A DNA stretch of 64,000 bases, taken from positions 310,001 through 374,000 of the forward strand of contig NZ_JACSUD010000001.1 of assembly GCF_014385435.1 (NCBI RefSeq), in the 5' to 3' direction. Below the pieces are notes generated by a model, which did no database searches, was not told the DNA's origin, and worked only from the letters and a program-made list of their open reading frames with translations. A program made the position numbers and the translations under genes. Source of the DNA: Alloprevotella sp. Lung230 (lineage in GTDB: Bacteria > Bacteroidota > Bacteroidia > Bacteroidales > Bacteroidaceae). Of the stretch, positions 45,115-53,279 are shown in pieces. Numbering within the stretch: the first letter of the stretch is position 1; each line of letters starts with the position of its first letter.

Positions 45115-45486
45115 GAAAGAAAGTTCCAATAAGGCGACACAAAGTGTCCAAGAATGATTTCAGGGAGGAGATTTCGTGCATTTCTGTTGTTTCTTTGGAG
45201 GTGGTAGAGATCAATGGTCCTAAGAAACGTTGTGTGAAATCAGTACATTCCCTCAATCGAGCCAAACAAACCTATAGAGAATCAGCGCCTTGCAAGAGAT
45301 GCGGGTGGGATAAGAGCGTCAATCATCCGGAGCAACTGCGTAAAAAGTTTTGGAGGCCGTCGATGATTTCCGTGAAAAAGAGAGGAGATTTCAGAAATAT
45401 CGTGTAACTTTGCTCGTGAATTAACAACCGATTGTCTCGCTGTGGTTGGACAGAAAGGACCTTGCATTTCCACCATGAAAGTCTTA

Positions 45487-45680
45487 AGTAGGTCTTCAGA
45501 ATGAATTGATACTATATTTGCTTCCATTTTTCGTCAGTTTGTCTTTGCGAAGAAGGAGTGTAGTGGGCTACATGACTGATGGACAAAGGCGAGATAGTGG
45601 AAAAAGCAACAAAGAGGGCATCAAAGTAGAGAACTTCTTACGATTAAAATAGCTACGATTAATTTTGAATACCTACACTT
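45487..45680 (+). mobile_element. MITE-like element, copy 3 (about 194 bp)
   Basis: It begins AGTAGGTCTTCAGAATGAAT after a TA and ends TTGAATACCTACACTT. The ends are imperfect inverted repeats; the interior is shared with copies 1 and 2. The right end contains TAATTTTG (45660-45667), a match to the Bacteroidota -7 box pointing toward kbl. Just left of it is a stub, ATG AAA GTC TTA at 45475, cut by the element after four codons. Confidence 0.72.
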
Positions 45681-45785
45681 ACCTTCTGTGGCATTCTTTT
45701 CCCTGGGATTTCCTTTTCGAAAATTGAAATCCGGCACGTTCATTCAGACAACCACCTTGACAAAACTAATAAAAAACATCACCTC

Positions 45786-46973
45786 ATGTACGGCAAATTT
45801 CAGCAACATCTACAAGCTGAGCTTGCGGCCATTCGCGAAGCCGGGCTTTACAAAAACGAGCGTCTCATCACAAGCCCTCAGCAGGCAGAAATCACAGTAG
45901 GTCACCAGAAGGTGCTCAACTTCTGCGCCAACAACTATTTGGGCTTGTCCAACCACCCGCGGCTCATTCAGGCGGCCAAAGACGCGATGGATACGCGCGG
46001 CTATGGGATGTCGTCGGTGCGATTTATCTGCGGCACGCAGGACCTGCACAAGCAGCTCGAAGCCTCCATCGCCGACTTCTTCAAGACAGAAGACACCATC
46101 CTCTATGCCGCCTGCTTCGATGCCAACGGCGGTGTGTTCGAGCCCTTGCTCACGGCCGAAGATGCCATCATCAGCGATGCCCTCAACCACGCCTCCATCA
46201 TCGACGGCGTGCGCCTGTGCAAGGCCAAGCGCTACCGCTATGCCAACGCCGACATGGCCGACCTCGAAGATCAACTGAAGGCAGCGCAAGAGCAGCGCTT
46301 CCGCATCATCGTGACCGATGGCGTCTTTTCGATGGATGGCAACGTGGCGCCCATCGACAAGATTTGTGACCTGGCCGAAAAGTACGATGCCTTGGTCATG
46401 GTCGACGAAAGTCATTCGGCCGGTGTTGTAGGCAAGACTGGCCGTGGCGTTTCCGAGTTCTTCAACACCTACGACCGCGTAGACCTCTACACCGGTACGC
46501 TCGGCAAAGCCTTCGGTGGTGCAGTGGGCGGATTTACCACTGGTCGCAAGGAAATCATCGACATGCTGCGTCAGCGCAGCCGCCCCTACCTCTTTTCCAA
46601 CTCCATTCCTCCCTCGGTGGTGGGAGCGGCCATCGAGACCTTCAAAATGCTCGACGAGAGCAACGAAATCCACGACCGTCTCGTGACCAATGTCGAGTAC
46701 TTCCGCACCCGGATGCTCGAAGCAGGATTTGACATCAAGCCCACCCAAAGTGCCATTTGCGCGGTGATGCTCTACGATGCCAAACTCTCGCAGGTCTACG
46801 CTGCCAAACTCCAAGAGGAGGGCATCTACGTGACGGGCTTCTACTACCCCGTTGTGCCGAAGGACCAAGCGCGCATCCGTGTGCAAATCTCTGCCGGCCA
46901 CGAGCGCGCTCATCTCGACCGCTGCATCGAAGCCTTCATCAAGGTGGGCCGTGAGCTGGGCGTGTTGAAATAA
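45786..46973 (+). CDS. kbl: Glycine C-acetyltransferase (2-amino-3-ketobutyrate CoA ligase)
   Basis: Kbl converts 2-amino-3-oxobutyrate and CoA to glycine and acetyl-CoA, the second step of threonine breakdown. The 395-residue PLP enzyme starts MYGKFQQHLQAELAAIREAG and shows the alpha-oxoamine synthase features: NFCANNYLGLSNHPRLIQAA, GYGMSSVRFICGTQDLHKQL, VMVDESHSAGVVGKTGRGVS and the PLP lysine in TLGKAFGG (Lys 241). The C-terminal HERAHLDRCIEAFIKVGREL is typical. Length fits. The first-step threonine dehydrogenase gene is not in the window next to it. A strong hairpin ends the gene at 46995. Confidence 0.93.
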   Translation: MYGKFQQHLQAELAAIREAGLYKNERLITSPQQAEITVGHQKVLNFCANNYLGLSNHPRLIQAAKDAMDTRGYGMSSVRFICGTQDLHKQLEASIADFFKTEDTILYAACFDANGGVFEPLLTAEDAIISDALNHASIIDGVRLCKAKRYRYANADMADLEDQLKAAQEQRFRIIVTDGVFSMDGNVAPIDKICDLAEKYDALVMVDESHSAGVVGKTGRGVSEFFNTYDRVDLYTGTLGKAFGGAVGGFTTGRKEIIDMLRQRSRPYLFSNSIPPSVVGAAIETFKMLDESNEIHDRLVTNVEYFRTRMLEAGFDIKPTQSAICAVMLYDAKLSQVYAAKLQEEGIYVTGFYYPVVPKDQARIRVQISAGHERAHLDRCIEAFIKVGRELGVLK

Positions 46974-46994
46974 TCGCTGTCTCTACCTCATCCA

Positions 46995-47046
46995 CATGCA
47001 AAATGCGTTGAGAAAGAAACTTTTCTTTCTCAACGCATTTTGCATG
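46995..47046 (+). terminator. Long hairpin after kbl
   Basis: A perfect 22-bp stem runs from CATGCAAAATGCGTTGAGAA (46995) to its complement ending at 47046 (core CTTTCTCAACGCATTTTGCA), with a loop of about 8 bases. It is convergent with the IS30 transposase and can act for both strands. Confidence 0.8.
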
Positions 47047-47096
47047 TGAACAAGTTCTGTAAATGAGAGAGGTCGAGTCAACCGGCAAGTGCAAAA

Positions 47097-48005
47097 TTAA
47101 GCTATTCTTTTGAAGAACTCTGCTTTTGGTGTCTCAAACTTTAATTTTTTCCTAGGTCTGCTGTTGATTTTCTTTTGTATGCTCGCAATCTTTTTATCTG
47201 TAACTTCATCGAAGTTGGTGTGCTTTGGAATATACTGTCTGATGAGTTTATTTGTATTTTCTATCGCCCCCTTTTGCCATGAGGCATAAGGATCGGCGAA
47301 ATAGACGACCGCTCCTAAATATTTCGTAATCAGCTTGTGTGGCGCAAATTCAGGACCATTGTCAGTGGTAATGGTCTTGATATATTTCTTGTAGGGCAGA
47401 AGCAGCCGTCTGACCTCCTTAACCAAGGGCTCTGCCTTCTTCCCATGGGCAAGTTTGGTCATGAAGAGCATGTTTGTGGAACGCTCCACGATCGTGAGTA
47501 TGGCGTGGTTGTGTCCATCCACAATCAAATCCATCTCAAAATCCCCAAAGTGTTTTCCGTCCGCCTGCTCGGGACGCGAGTGAATGCTCGTTCTGTCGGC
47601 TATGGGGAAAGGCCTGCGTTTGGGTCGGCGCCTATATTTGAGTTTGTGACGGGTGTGGCGCGCCAATTCCCCGCTTGCATCGGCATGAATCATGTTGTAG
47701 ATGCTTTGATGTGAGACTCTGACGCCTTCCTTCTTCAATACGCCCGATATTTGTCGCGGTGACCATTGTTCTTCTATGATGAGTTGTTTGATTCTCCACA
47801 CCAATTCGGGAGCAAGGGCTGCATTGCGTGTGGAACGCTTGCGACGCTCCATTGCCTTGTCGTGCGCCTTGAACCAAATGTACTTGCCCGACCGAGTACT
47901 GTTGCGTCTTAATTCACGAGAAAGCGTGGATTGACTGGTCCCCACGATACGTGCAATCTCTTTTCTTGGGCATTTTCTTTGCTCTGAGGTTAGTTGTTTG
48001 TACAT
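47097..48005 (-). CDS. IS30-family transposase
   Basis: The 302-residue DDE transposase starts MYKQLTSEQRKCPRKEIARI, an N-terminal helix-turn-helix region (IVGTSQSTLSRELRRNSTRS), then a second HTH (QWSPRQISGVLKKEGVRVSH). The catalytic core shows DLIVDGHNHAILTIVERST (first Asp in FEMDLIVD), KTITTDNGPEFAPHKLITKY (second Asp) and QKGAIENTNKLIRQYIPKHT (Glu). All parts are intact, so it may be active. The frame is open 9 codons further upstream, but the transcript is predicted to start near 48006, so the ATG at 48005 is chosen. A 5'-truncated, diverged copy lies at 55617. Confidence 0.9.
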   Translation of the reverse strand: MYKQLTSEQRKCPRKEIARIVGTSQSTLSRELRRNSTRSGKYIWFKAHDKAMERRKRSTRNAALAPELVWRIKQLIIEEQWSPRQISGVLKKEGVRVSHQSIYNMIHADASGELARHTRHKLKYRRRPKRRPFPIADRTSIHSRPEQADGKHFGDFEMDLIVDGHNHAILTIVERSTNMLFMTKLAHGKKAEPLVKEVRRLLLPYKKYIKTITTDNGPEFAPHKLITKYLGAVVYFADPYASWQKGAIENTNKLIRQYIPKHTNFDEVTDKKIASIQKKINSRPRKKLKFETPKAEFFKRIA

Positions 48006-48012
48006 AGCAATA

Positions 48013-48043
48013 CAAAGATAATTAATCTCCAAGAGTCCTCAAA
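48013..48043 (-). promoter_or_regulatory. Transposase promoter giving a nearly leaderless mRNA
   Basis: Minus-strand TTTG (48043-48040), 19-base spacer, TATCTTTG (48020-48013), a consensus Bacteroidota promoter. The expected start (5-8 bases past the -7 box) falls at about 48005-48008, right at the transposase ATG. The -33 element lies within the loop of the hairpin 48031-48054. Confidence 0.65.
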
Positions 48044-48058
48044 AGGGGACTCTTTTTT
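48031..48058 (+). terminator. Terminator at the IS30 right end
   Basis: AAGAGTCC (48031-48038) pairs with GGACTCTT (48047-48054), followed on the plus strand by a T-run. It would stop plus-strand transcription leaving the element. Confidence 0.6.
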
Positions 48059-48117
48059 GTATTGTCGGTATCGCTCTTCGGGGCTGCGCGCCCCGGCCGC
48101 GAGGCAAACCCGCGGTG

Positions 48118-48145
48118 TTTTTCATAGATTCGGACCTATGAAAAA
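48118..48145. terminator. Palindromic terminator downstream of the 48192 gene
   Basis: TTTTTCATAG (48118-48127) and CTATGAAAAA (48136-48145) form a 10-bp stem with an 8-base loop, flanked by T- and A-runs; on the minus strand it ends the barrel gene. A GC-rich stretch with GGGGCTGCGCGCCCC lies beside it. Confidence 0.55.
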
Positions 48146-48158
48146 AACGAATGATTTG

Positions 48159-48188
48159 TTGCACTTCGATTTTGAAAGTACGACGACG
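48159..48188 (+). repeat. Shared motif TTGCACTTCGATTTTGAAAG, copy A
   Basis: A 24-base word starting TTGCACTTCGATTTTGAAAG and ending TACG (48159-48182) occurs inverted at 53340-53363. Its 3' part plus ACGACG (48167-48188) recurs at 63261-63282. It lies just beyond the stop of the barrel gene. Confidence 0.65.
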
Positions 48189-48191
48189 CGT

Positions 48192-51074
48192 CTACTTAAT
48201 ACTACCCTTTTTAGTTAGTTGTAAGCGACATTTCAGCATAAAGTAAGCGGGAATCACATTCTTGAAGGTTTCAACGTGTCCCTGACTATTGATGGTCTGT
48301 GTCGTATTGCTTAAACGGCGCAAGATATCAAAACCTTCCAATTCTACGCTCCACCGCTTACTCAACTCACGGTGTAAACGCGCATTCCAGATGAGTTCAT
48401 TGGTATTCGCCGCAGGATTTTCATACCCACGCCGACTATACATTTTCAAATCCGTAGAAAGCTGAAAATTCCATAGGCGAGGAGATTTCAGCGTGAAACC
48501 ATAGTGGAACTCTCCAACGCGGACGGCTGTAAAATCTGCACGCTTACTTGTTGCTTGGTTAAAGCCACCACCACCGAGAAGCGTTAAAGAAAAATTCTTA
48601 TGGTTGTAGCCTAATTCGATATCGGAGGTCGTCCAAAGCGTATGCACAACGCTTCGTAAGGGGACTGTGTTCGATGCTCCAAGATAATCTACTCCTCGAT
48701 TCAGCATAAGATAGGACGTGATTTCCAAACTCAGCTGCTGCTTCTTGTCTAGGAAGCGCGAGTGCGTCAGTTTGATGTCCCAGTTGCAATTGCCATCCAC
48801 ATTGCGAGGCGTATAGACCGTGACGCCCGTGTGCCGATTGTAGACCGACGCGTAGCCAATGCTATTGCACTCCCAACTCAAAGAGGAGTTAAGGCTATAG
48901 GTCGTATTATCTTCCCTCGGCTTCCATTGCAATTCCGCCTCCAAGTTGTGTGTATGCTCCGGCTTCAAGGCACTGTTTCCCTTCATGATGTTCAACGGGT
49001 CGAGCGTATTGTCCTCCTCGATCAAGTCGGTGGTCGTGGGCTGTTGGGCGCTGTGGCTATACTTGAAATTTACATAACTATTTCCCTCATCCCAGCGGCG
49101 GCGGAGGTCAATTTCTGGGACAAAGAAAAGATAGTTCTTCCGAATCCTTCCATCGAATCCTCCTCGCGCGTATTTGAAATCAATATGCTCTCGCGTGAAG
49201 GGGAATTTCAGCAACACATACCATAGGGAGGTCTCGTACTTCAAATTCAACGCCAAATTGTGCCACACAGCGTGCGAACACAGTTCAAAAGAATTCTGTC
49301 GGTCAATATGCTTCAAATACTCTACCTCGGAGGGCAAAGTCCCAATCTCACGGCGAGTGTTTTCGCCCCAGCCTGCCACTCTGCTCAGCAAATAATGTCG
49401 GAAATCCTGACGTGTCCTACTATATCGGAGACTATAATCTGCGGTAAAAAGCAAGGCAGCGTTCATCCACGCCATATAGGTTGCACCGCCCTCTGCCGAA
49501 AGACTCGAGGAGGGATCCATTTTACTGAAAAGTCGGTCAAAATTGCTAGCCACCGTCTGTGAATGGGGATAGACGACCGAACGATTCAGAAAATCCTTGC
49601 TCCTTTCTTGCGAATACGATATCGAACTGTTCGCCAAAATCATGTCATTGCCCCACACTCGCCGCTGCAGACTGAAGGAAGCACTCCCCACAAACGCCTT
49701 ACGCTTATTCAAATACTCCGATGTGAGTCGGTGCAAAAGCGATTGTCCCCAGGTGGCATGTGGCGACAGCACACGAAGACTGTCCGTGAGGCCCAACTGC
49801 GTAAAGGGAGATTGCGAAAAAAGCCCTTGCAAGTTCGCGCCCTGCTTCTTCATGTCCTGATACGATGCATTGAGGCTCAGCCATGTCCACGTGTGTTTCC
49901 AAGGATGAAATTCCCAAGTGTTCTGTGTGGTTACGCCAAAGTCACGTTGGTGGTCCTCCAAGGTTTTGTACTTCCACAGACTGCCGTCTGCCACAAAGGA
50001 AATGCCCGTCTCTTGTTGTTCCGCAAAACTCTTTTGCGAGAGTACCTGCGTGTTTCCATAGACCTTGTAGCGCTCTTCGGGATGGGTGAAAAGGTAATCA
50101 AATCCACCTTTCTTAGTCGTCACTTGGTAGTCAGAAAGGTCATTTGGCGTCCAGTCCTCGTTTTCCCCAGGCTTGTGTTCGTCGCTGATATTGTTCGCAT
50201 TGCCATACACCGAGAGTCGCGAATGAGGCGTGAAGCGTATCGCAAAGAGTTGCCCCACTTTGCGATTATGCGTGCCGACTCCTCCTAGAAGATGCCCCAG
50301 CCAACCGACACTATACGCTTTCTTCAGCCGAACGTCCATCGTAAAGATTTTTTTCTCGGCTTCCTTGCCCATACGACGGCTCAGTTCTGTACTTTTTTCC
50401 AAGACCTGCACGCGCTTCACCGTGTATGCCGGCAAATTGTCCAGTATTAGGCTGCGGTCCTCTCCAAAGAATTTCTGTCCGTTCAGCAGTAGATCCTCCA
50501 CGCGCCTGCCATTGACAAAGATTTCTCCGCCCTTTTTCAACTCTACCCCGGGCAACTGCCGAATAAGTGCATCGAGCATCGACCCTTCGCCTACCTCAAA
50601 GGCATCGGCATTAAACACAAGCGTGTCGCCTTTATGATAAAACTTGATTTTTGTCGCCTGTACTACCGCCTCTCCCAACACTTTCTCTTTCGGTTTTCTT
50701 CGCAAATAGACGTTGGGCATTTGGCGCATAGTTTCTCTTGACTTAAAACTAATCGCAGGCAACTCTATCTCATGCTCCTCATACCCAACCGCAGAGAATA
50801 GCAACTTCCCTTTCGGTACATGCTTACCACACGAGAAGTACCATGTTGCATTATCGTAGCCCACTTTGACATTCTTATCCGTCACCATAGAGTCTTGGGC
50901 GACTCCATCCTCCGAGAACAAGGTCACCTTAACACTATCCACAATAATTCTCGTTGCTGCATCAAAGACGCCACCATAAAAATAATGCTCTTGTGCTGAG
51001 ACTCCGAGAGAAACAAAAAATAGCACAATAAAAACAAGGGATACCTTATCGCGTGTGGTAGCTTTCACTTTCAC
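48192..51074 (-). CDS. Outer-membrane beta-barrel protein with N-terminal regulatory-like domain
   Basis: The 960-residue protein has a signal peptide (FIVLFFVSLGVSAQ), an N-terminal module like a carboxypeptidase-regulatory domain (FDAATRIIVDSVKVTLFSED), a plug-like part (KGDTLVFNADAFEVGEGSML, DALIRQLPGVELKKGGEIFV, NGRRVEDLLLNGQKFFGEDR) and a long barrel ending in KCRLQLTKKGSIK. This is the outer-membrane beta-barrel family close to TonB receptors but without a clear TonB box. The start is a GTG at 51074 (or the GTG two codons later); no ATG lies in the right place. Substrate unknown. It lies next to the decayed IS630. Confidence 0.82.
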   Translation of the reverse strand: MKVKATTRDKVSLVFIVLFFVSLGVSAQEHYFYGGVFDAATRIIVDSVKVTLFSEDGVAQDSMVTDKNVKVGYDNATWYFSCGKHVPKGKLLFSAVGYEEHEIELPAISFKSRETMRQMPNVYLRRKPKEKVLGEAVVQATKIKFYHKGDTLVFNADAFEVGEGSMLDALIRQLPGVELKKGGEIFVNGRRVEDLLLNGQKFFGEDRSLILDNLPAYTVKRVQVLEKSTELSRRMGKEAEKKIFTMDVRLKKAYSVGWLGHLLGGVGTHNRKVGQLFAIRFTPHSRLSVYGNANNISDEHKPGENEDWTPNDLSDYQVTTKKGGFDYLFTHPEERYKVYGNTQVLSQKSFAEQQETGISFVADGSLWKYKTLEDHQRDFGVTTQNTWEFHPWKHTWTWLSLNASYQDMKKQGANLQGLFSQSPFTQLGLTDSLRVLSPHATWGQSLLHRLTSEYLNKRKAFVGSASFSLQRRVWGNDMILANSSISYSQERSKDFLNRSVVYPHSQTVASNFDRLFSKMDPSSSLSAEGGATYMAWMNAALLFTADYSLRYSRTRQDFRHYLLSRVAGWGENTRREIGTLPSEVEYLKHIDRQNSFELCSHAVWHNLALNLKYETSLWYVLLKFPFTREHIDFKYARGGFDGRIRKNYLFFVPEIDLRRRWDEGNSYVNFKYSHSAQQPTTTDLIEEDNTLDPLNIMKGNSALKPEHTHNLEAELQWKPREDNTTYSLNSSLSWECNSIGYASVYNRHTGVTVYTPRNVDGNCNWDIKLTHSRFLDKKQQLSLEITSYLMLNRGVDYLGASNTVPLRSVVHTLWTTSDIELGYNHKNFSLTLLGGGGFNQATSKRADFTAVRVGEFHYGFTLKSPRLWNFQLSTDLKMYSRRGYENPAANTNELIWNARLHRELSKRWSVELEGFDILRRLSNTTQTINSQGHVETFKNVIPAYFMLKCRLQLTKKGSIK

Positions 51075-51089
51075 TGTAGTTTTTATTCT

Positions 51090-51545
51090 GGTTATGAAGA
51101 ATTTGCGAAAATAACAAAAGTATTTCCTCGTTAGATAATAAATTCAGCTGATTCAACTCTTCTACGATAGTCGATAGTACCCTTATCTCGCGCCAATGCG
51201 GATAAAAAGCCCTGAAAGTGTTTTCAGTCGCTTCCTTTCCCGAAGCTTGTTGCCGGGCTTCCTTGGCTTTCTTCACGTTTTGCCAATTGTTTTCAATGGC
51301 TCTGCGTACCGCTTTCCTCATCCGAATGGTCCATGAGCGGTTTTCGACCTCGTCCGGGACGTGTCTTCAGCCCCTTGATGCCCTCCACCTCGAAGCGTTT
51401 CAACCATGGGTGACCGAGATGTGTGTCATTTCCGTTTGCACACCGACCTCTTTGGAGGTCAAGCCTTGGGATTTCAATAGGAGGACACGGCAACGCATAC
51501 GATATGCATGGCTCTTGCCGTGGCGAAAGCCCTCTTCCAATTACA
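51090..51545 (-). pseudogene. Decayed IS630-type transposase, N-terminal part
   Basis: Read on the minus strand in three frames, the stretch gives HAYRMRCRVLLLKSQGLTSK and EVGVQTEMTHISV, then after a shift WLKRFEVEGIKGLKTRPGRG and RKPLMDHSDEE, after another shift AVRRAIENNWQNVKKAKEAR and QQASGKEATENTFRAF, and after a third shift LSALARDKG. This is the HTH orfA of IS630-like elements with at least three frameshifts. The intact-looking ORF at 51046-51321 is only one of these frames and is not a real gene. The DDE half is missing. The plus-strand gap to the tRNA shows nothing else. Confidence 0.7.
51115..51122 (-). promoter_or_regulatory. -7 box for the 48192 barrel gene
   Basis: Minus-strand TACTTTTG (complement CAAAAGTA at 51115-51122). 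It implies a transcript start near 51108 and a leader of about 34 bases before the GTG at 51074. No convincing TTG is at -33. It lies in or just past the 3' end of the IS630 relic. Confidence 0.45.
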
Positions 51546-51674
51546 GGCTATCTGATATAAACTAATTCTCAACATCTACCGATCTACTTATGTGCTTGAG
51601 GAAAGAGGGGCTTGCAACTGGGGCTTAAGACTGCCCCCGAATCTACGGAAGCTTGTCTTCTCATCAGTCGAAGT

Positions 51675-51716
51675 AAAAAAAGACAGACCGACAATCGTGG
51701 TGATTGCCAGTCTGTC
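51675..51716 (-). terminator. Terminator of tRNA-Leu
   Basis: On the minus strand GACAGACTGGCAATC (51716-51702) pairs with GATTGTCGGTCTGTC (51696-51682), two mismatches, with a T-run following (complement of A7 at 51675-51681). Confidence 0.75.
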
Positions 51717-51720
51717 GCTG

Positions 51721-51802
51721 TACTCCGAGCCGGGGTCGAACCGGCACAGGTTTCCCTATCGGTGTTTGAGACCGACGCGTCTACCGATTCCGCCATCGGA
51801 GC
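51721..51802 (-). tRNA. tRNA-Leu(CAA)
   Basis: On the minus strand the 82-base gene begins GCTCCGATGGCGGAATCGGT and ends with the T-arm GGTTCGACCCC and acceptor strand TCGGAGTA. The anticodon loop CTCAAAC carries CAA (reads UUG). A variable arm (TAGGGAAACCT) fits a type II tRNA. CCA is not encoded. The first acceptor pair is G-U. Terminator at 51675. Confidence 0.93.
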
Positions 51803-51935
51803 ATTGGGTGTGCATTGAGTTGCGGTTTGTGGGTGCAAAGATACACGTATTTTTGAAACCGACCAAACCTTCCGGCGAGAAATCTTGCTCTCATTCGGAA
51901 AAGTTGCTGTTTTCTGCATTTCTCGGGCAATAGTA

Positions 51936-51966
51936 TTGCTTATTCTTCGTTCTTTCCGTATCTTCG
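51936..51966 (+). promoter_or_regulatory. Probable promoter of manC
   Basis: TTG at 51936-51938 and TATCTTCG at 51959-51966, spacing 20 bases; one mismatch to TAnnTTTG. It gives a leader of about 140 bases before the ATG at 52114. Confidence 0.45.
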
Positions 51967-52113
51967 CATAGCAAAATATAGCTCTACGACCGTCCTTCCT
52001 ATCGGGAGAGAAAGACTTTTCTATAAAAACGGTGGTATTGCTCCATGAGGACTAAAAACACTGCTCAGGCAGAACGTTGCCCATTGTTTATTGCACAAAA
52101 CAAAGTTTCGACT

Positions 52114-53187
52114 ATGAGAACGCACGACTATTGCATCATCTTGGCCGGTGGCGTCGGACGGAGACTGTGGCCGGCGAGCCGCGAACAACGCCCCAAACAA
52201 TTCATCGACTTCTTCGGAGTGGGCCGTACCTTGCTGCAGCTCACCTACGATCGCTTCGCTGCCATTCTCCCCCCGCAGAACATCTACATCTCCACCTTTG
52301 CCAACTACGAACAGTTGGTGCGCGATCAGCTCCCGATGCTCACCGACGAGCAAATCCTCATCGAGCCGGTGCAGCTCTCCACGGGGCCGGCGGCGGCATG
52401 GGCCTCCTGGCACATCGCCCAGCGCGACAACGAAGCCTGCATCGTGACCACACCGGCCGACCAACTCATCACGGGCGAGGTCGCCTTTGCGCGAGAGATT
52501 GCCGAAGGGCTTGACTTTGTGCGCGAAAGTCGGCAATTCCTGGCGATGAGTGTCAAGGCCGCGACCCCCATGACGGCCTATGGCTACATCCAGAAAGGAG
52601 AGTCTCTTGCGGGACATCGCTATCAGGTGAAGTCGTTCACGGAAAAGCCTCCCCTCGAGTTTGCGCGCACCTTCGTGGAGAGTGGCGAATTTCTTTGGAA
52701 CACCGGCCTGTTTCTTTGGGCGGTCGGCACGATGTGTCGGGAGTTTGAACGCTTGATTCCGGGATTGGTGCACGCCGATGTTATGGTGTCGACTCGCGAG
52801 GAGGAGCAGGCCCTGATTGCTCGCTGCTATCCGGCGGCGGAGTTTCGCACCCTCGATGCTGTGGCGCTGGAAGGCGATGTGCCTGCCGTGGTGCAGGAGT
52901 GCACCTTCGGATGGCGCGATGTGGGTTCTTGGCCGGTGATGAAAGAGGCGCTCGAAGGCGATGTCGACGGCAATGCTCGGATTGGCGGTGCGGGCGTGGT
53001 GTTTCAAGCCACGCAAAACACCCTTATCTGCCTCCCCGAAGGTGTGGGGGCGGTGGTGCGCGGGCTGAACGACTATTTGGTGGCGCTGGAAGGTAACATG
53101 CTGCTCATCACGCCCAACGACGATGCCTCACGTCCCCGCCACCTCACCACCGAGGTGCAGGTGAAGTTGGGCGAAAGTTTTTTGTAA
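52114..53187 (+). CDS. manC: Mannose-1-phosphate guanylyltransferase
   Basis: It makes GDP-mannose from mannose-1-phosphate and GTP, the donor for mannose and fucose in surface glycans. The 357-residue product starts MRTHDYCIILAGGVGRRLWP with the nucleotide-binding GGVGRRLWPASREQRPKQF, has the mannose-P signature FTEKPPLEFARTFVESGEFL followed by WNTGLFLW, and the GWRDVGSWPVMKEAL segment. Length is that of the single-domain enzyme without the isomerase domain. The in-frame start at 52045 gives an unlike N-terminus and is rejected. The stop TAA at 53185-53187 is shared with the left end of MITE-like copy 4, so the last codons may be altered from the ancestral end. Confidence 0.93.
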   Translation: MRTHDYCIILAGGVGRRLWPASREQRPKQFIDFFGVGRTLLQLTYDRFAAILPPQNIYISTFANYEQLVRDQLPMLTDEQILIEPVQLSTGPAAAWASWHIAQRDNEACIVTTPADQLITGEVAFAREIAEGLDFVRESRQFLAMSVKAATPMTAYGYIQKGESLAGHRYQVKSFTEKPPLEFARTFVESGEFLWNTGLFLWAVGTMCREFERLIPGLVHADVMVSTREEEQALIARCYPAAEFRTLDAVALEGDVPAVVQECTFGWRDVGSWPVMKEALEGDVDGNARIGGAGVVFQATQNTLICLPEGVGAVVRGLNDYLVALEGNMLLITPNDDASRPRHLTTEVQVKLGESFL

Positions 53188-53279
53188 GTAGGTCTTCAAA
53201 ATTAATCGTGACAATCTTCTGCGTAGAGTGTTCTCTACTTCGACACCATCTTTGTTTCAATTGATTTTGAACACCTACT
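53187..53279. mobile_element. MITE-like element, copy 4 (93 bp)
   Basis: AGTAGGTCTTCAAAATTAAT at the left and, reversed, AGTAGGTGTTCAAAATCAAT at the right give near-perfect terminal inverted repeats of about 20 bases (two mismatches). Both sides are flanked by TA (53185-53186 and 53280-53281), a likely target duplication. The short interior (GTAGAGAAC, CACGATTAATTTTGA in reverse) matches one end of copy 3, so it is an internally deleted form. Confidence 0.8.

Larger units (their letters stand above)
47075..48052 (-). mobile_element. IS30-family insertion sequence (about 980 bp)
   Basis: The left limit is set by identity with the remnant at 55617-56354: both end in TTGCACTTGCCGGTTGACTC and then diverge. 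The right limit is placed at GGACTC (48047-48052), which reads inward as GAGTCC; both ends thus start GAGTC, but the inverted repeat is poor and no target duplication is clear. It encodes one transposase and carries its own promoter and terminator hairpin at the right end. Confidence 0.65.

Noticed and set aside
45810-46913. 367-codon minus-strand ORF over kbl
   Set aside because: Kbl is complete and conserved on the plus strand; the other frame has no motif.
51046-51321. 91-residue hypothetical protein
   Set aside because: Its residues are part of a frameshifted IS630 HTH protein; it also overlaps the barrel gene start.
51584-51933. ORFs on both strands over the tRNA-Leu region
   Set aside because: They read through the tRNA and its terminator, a common artefact.
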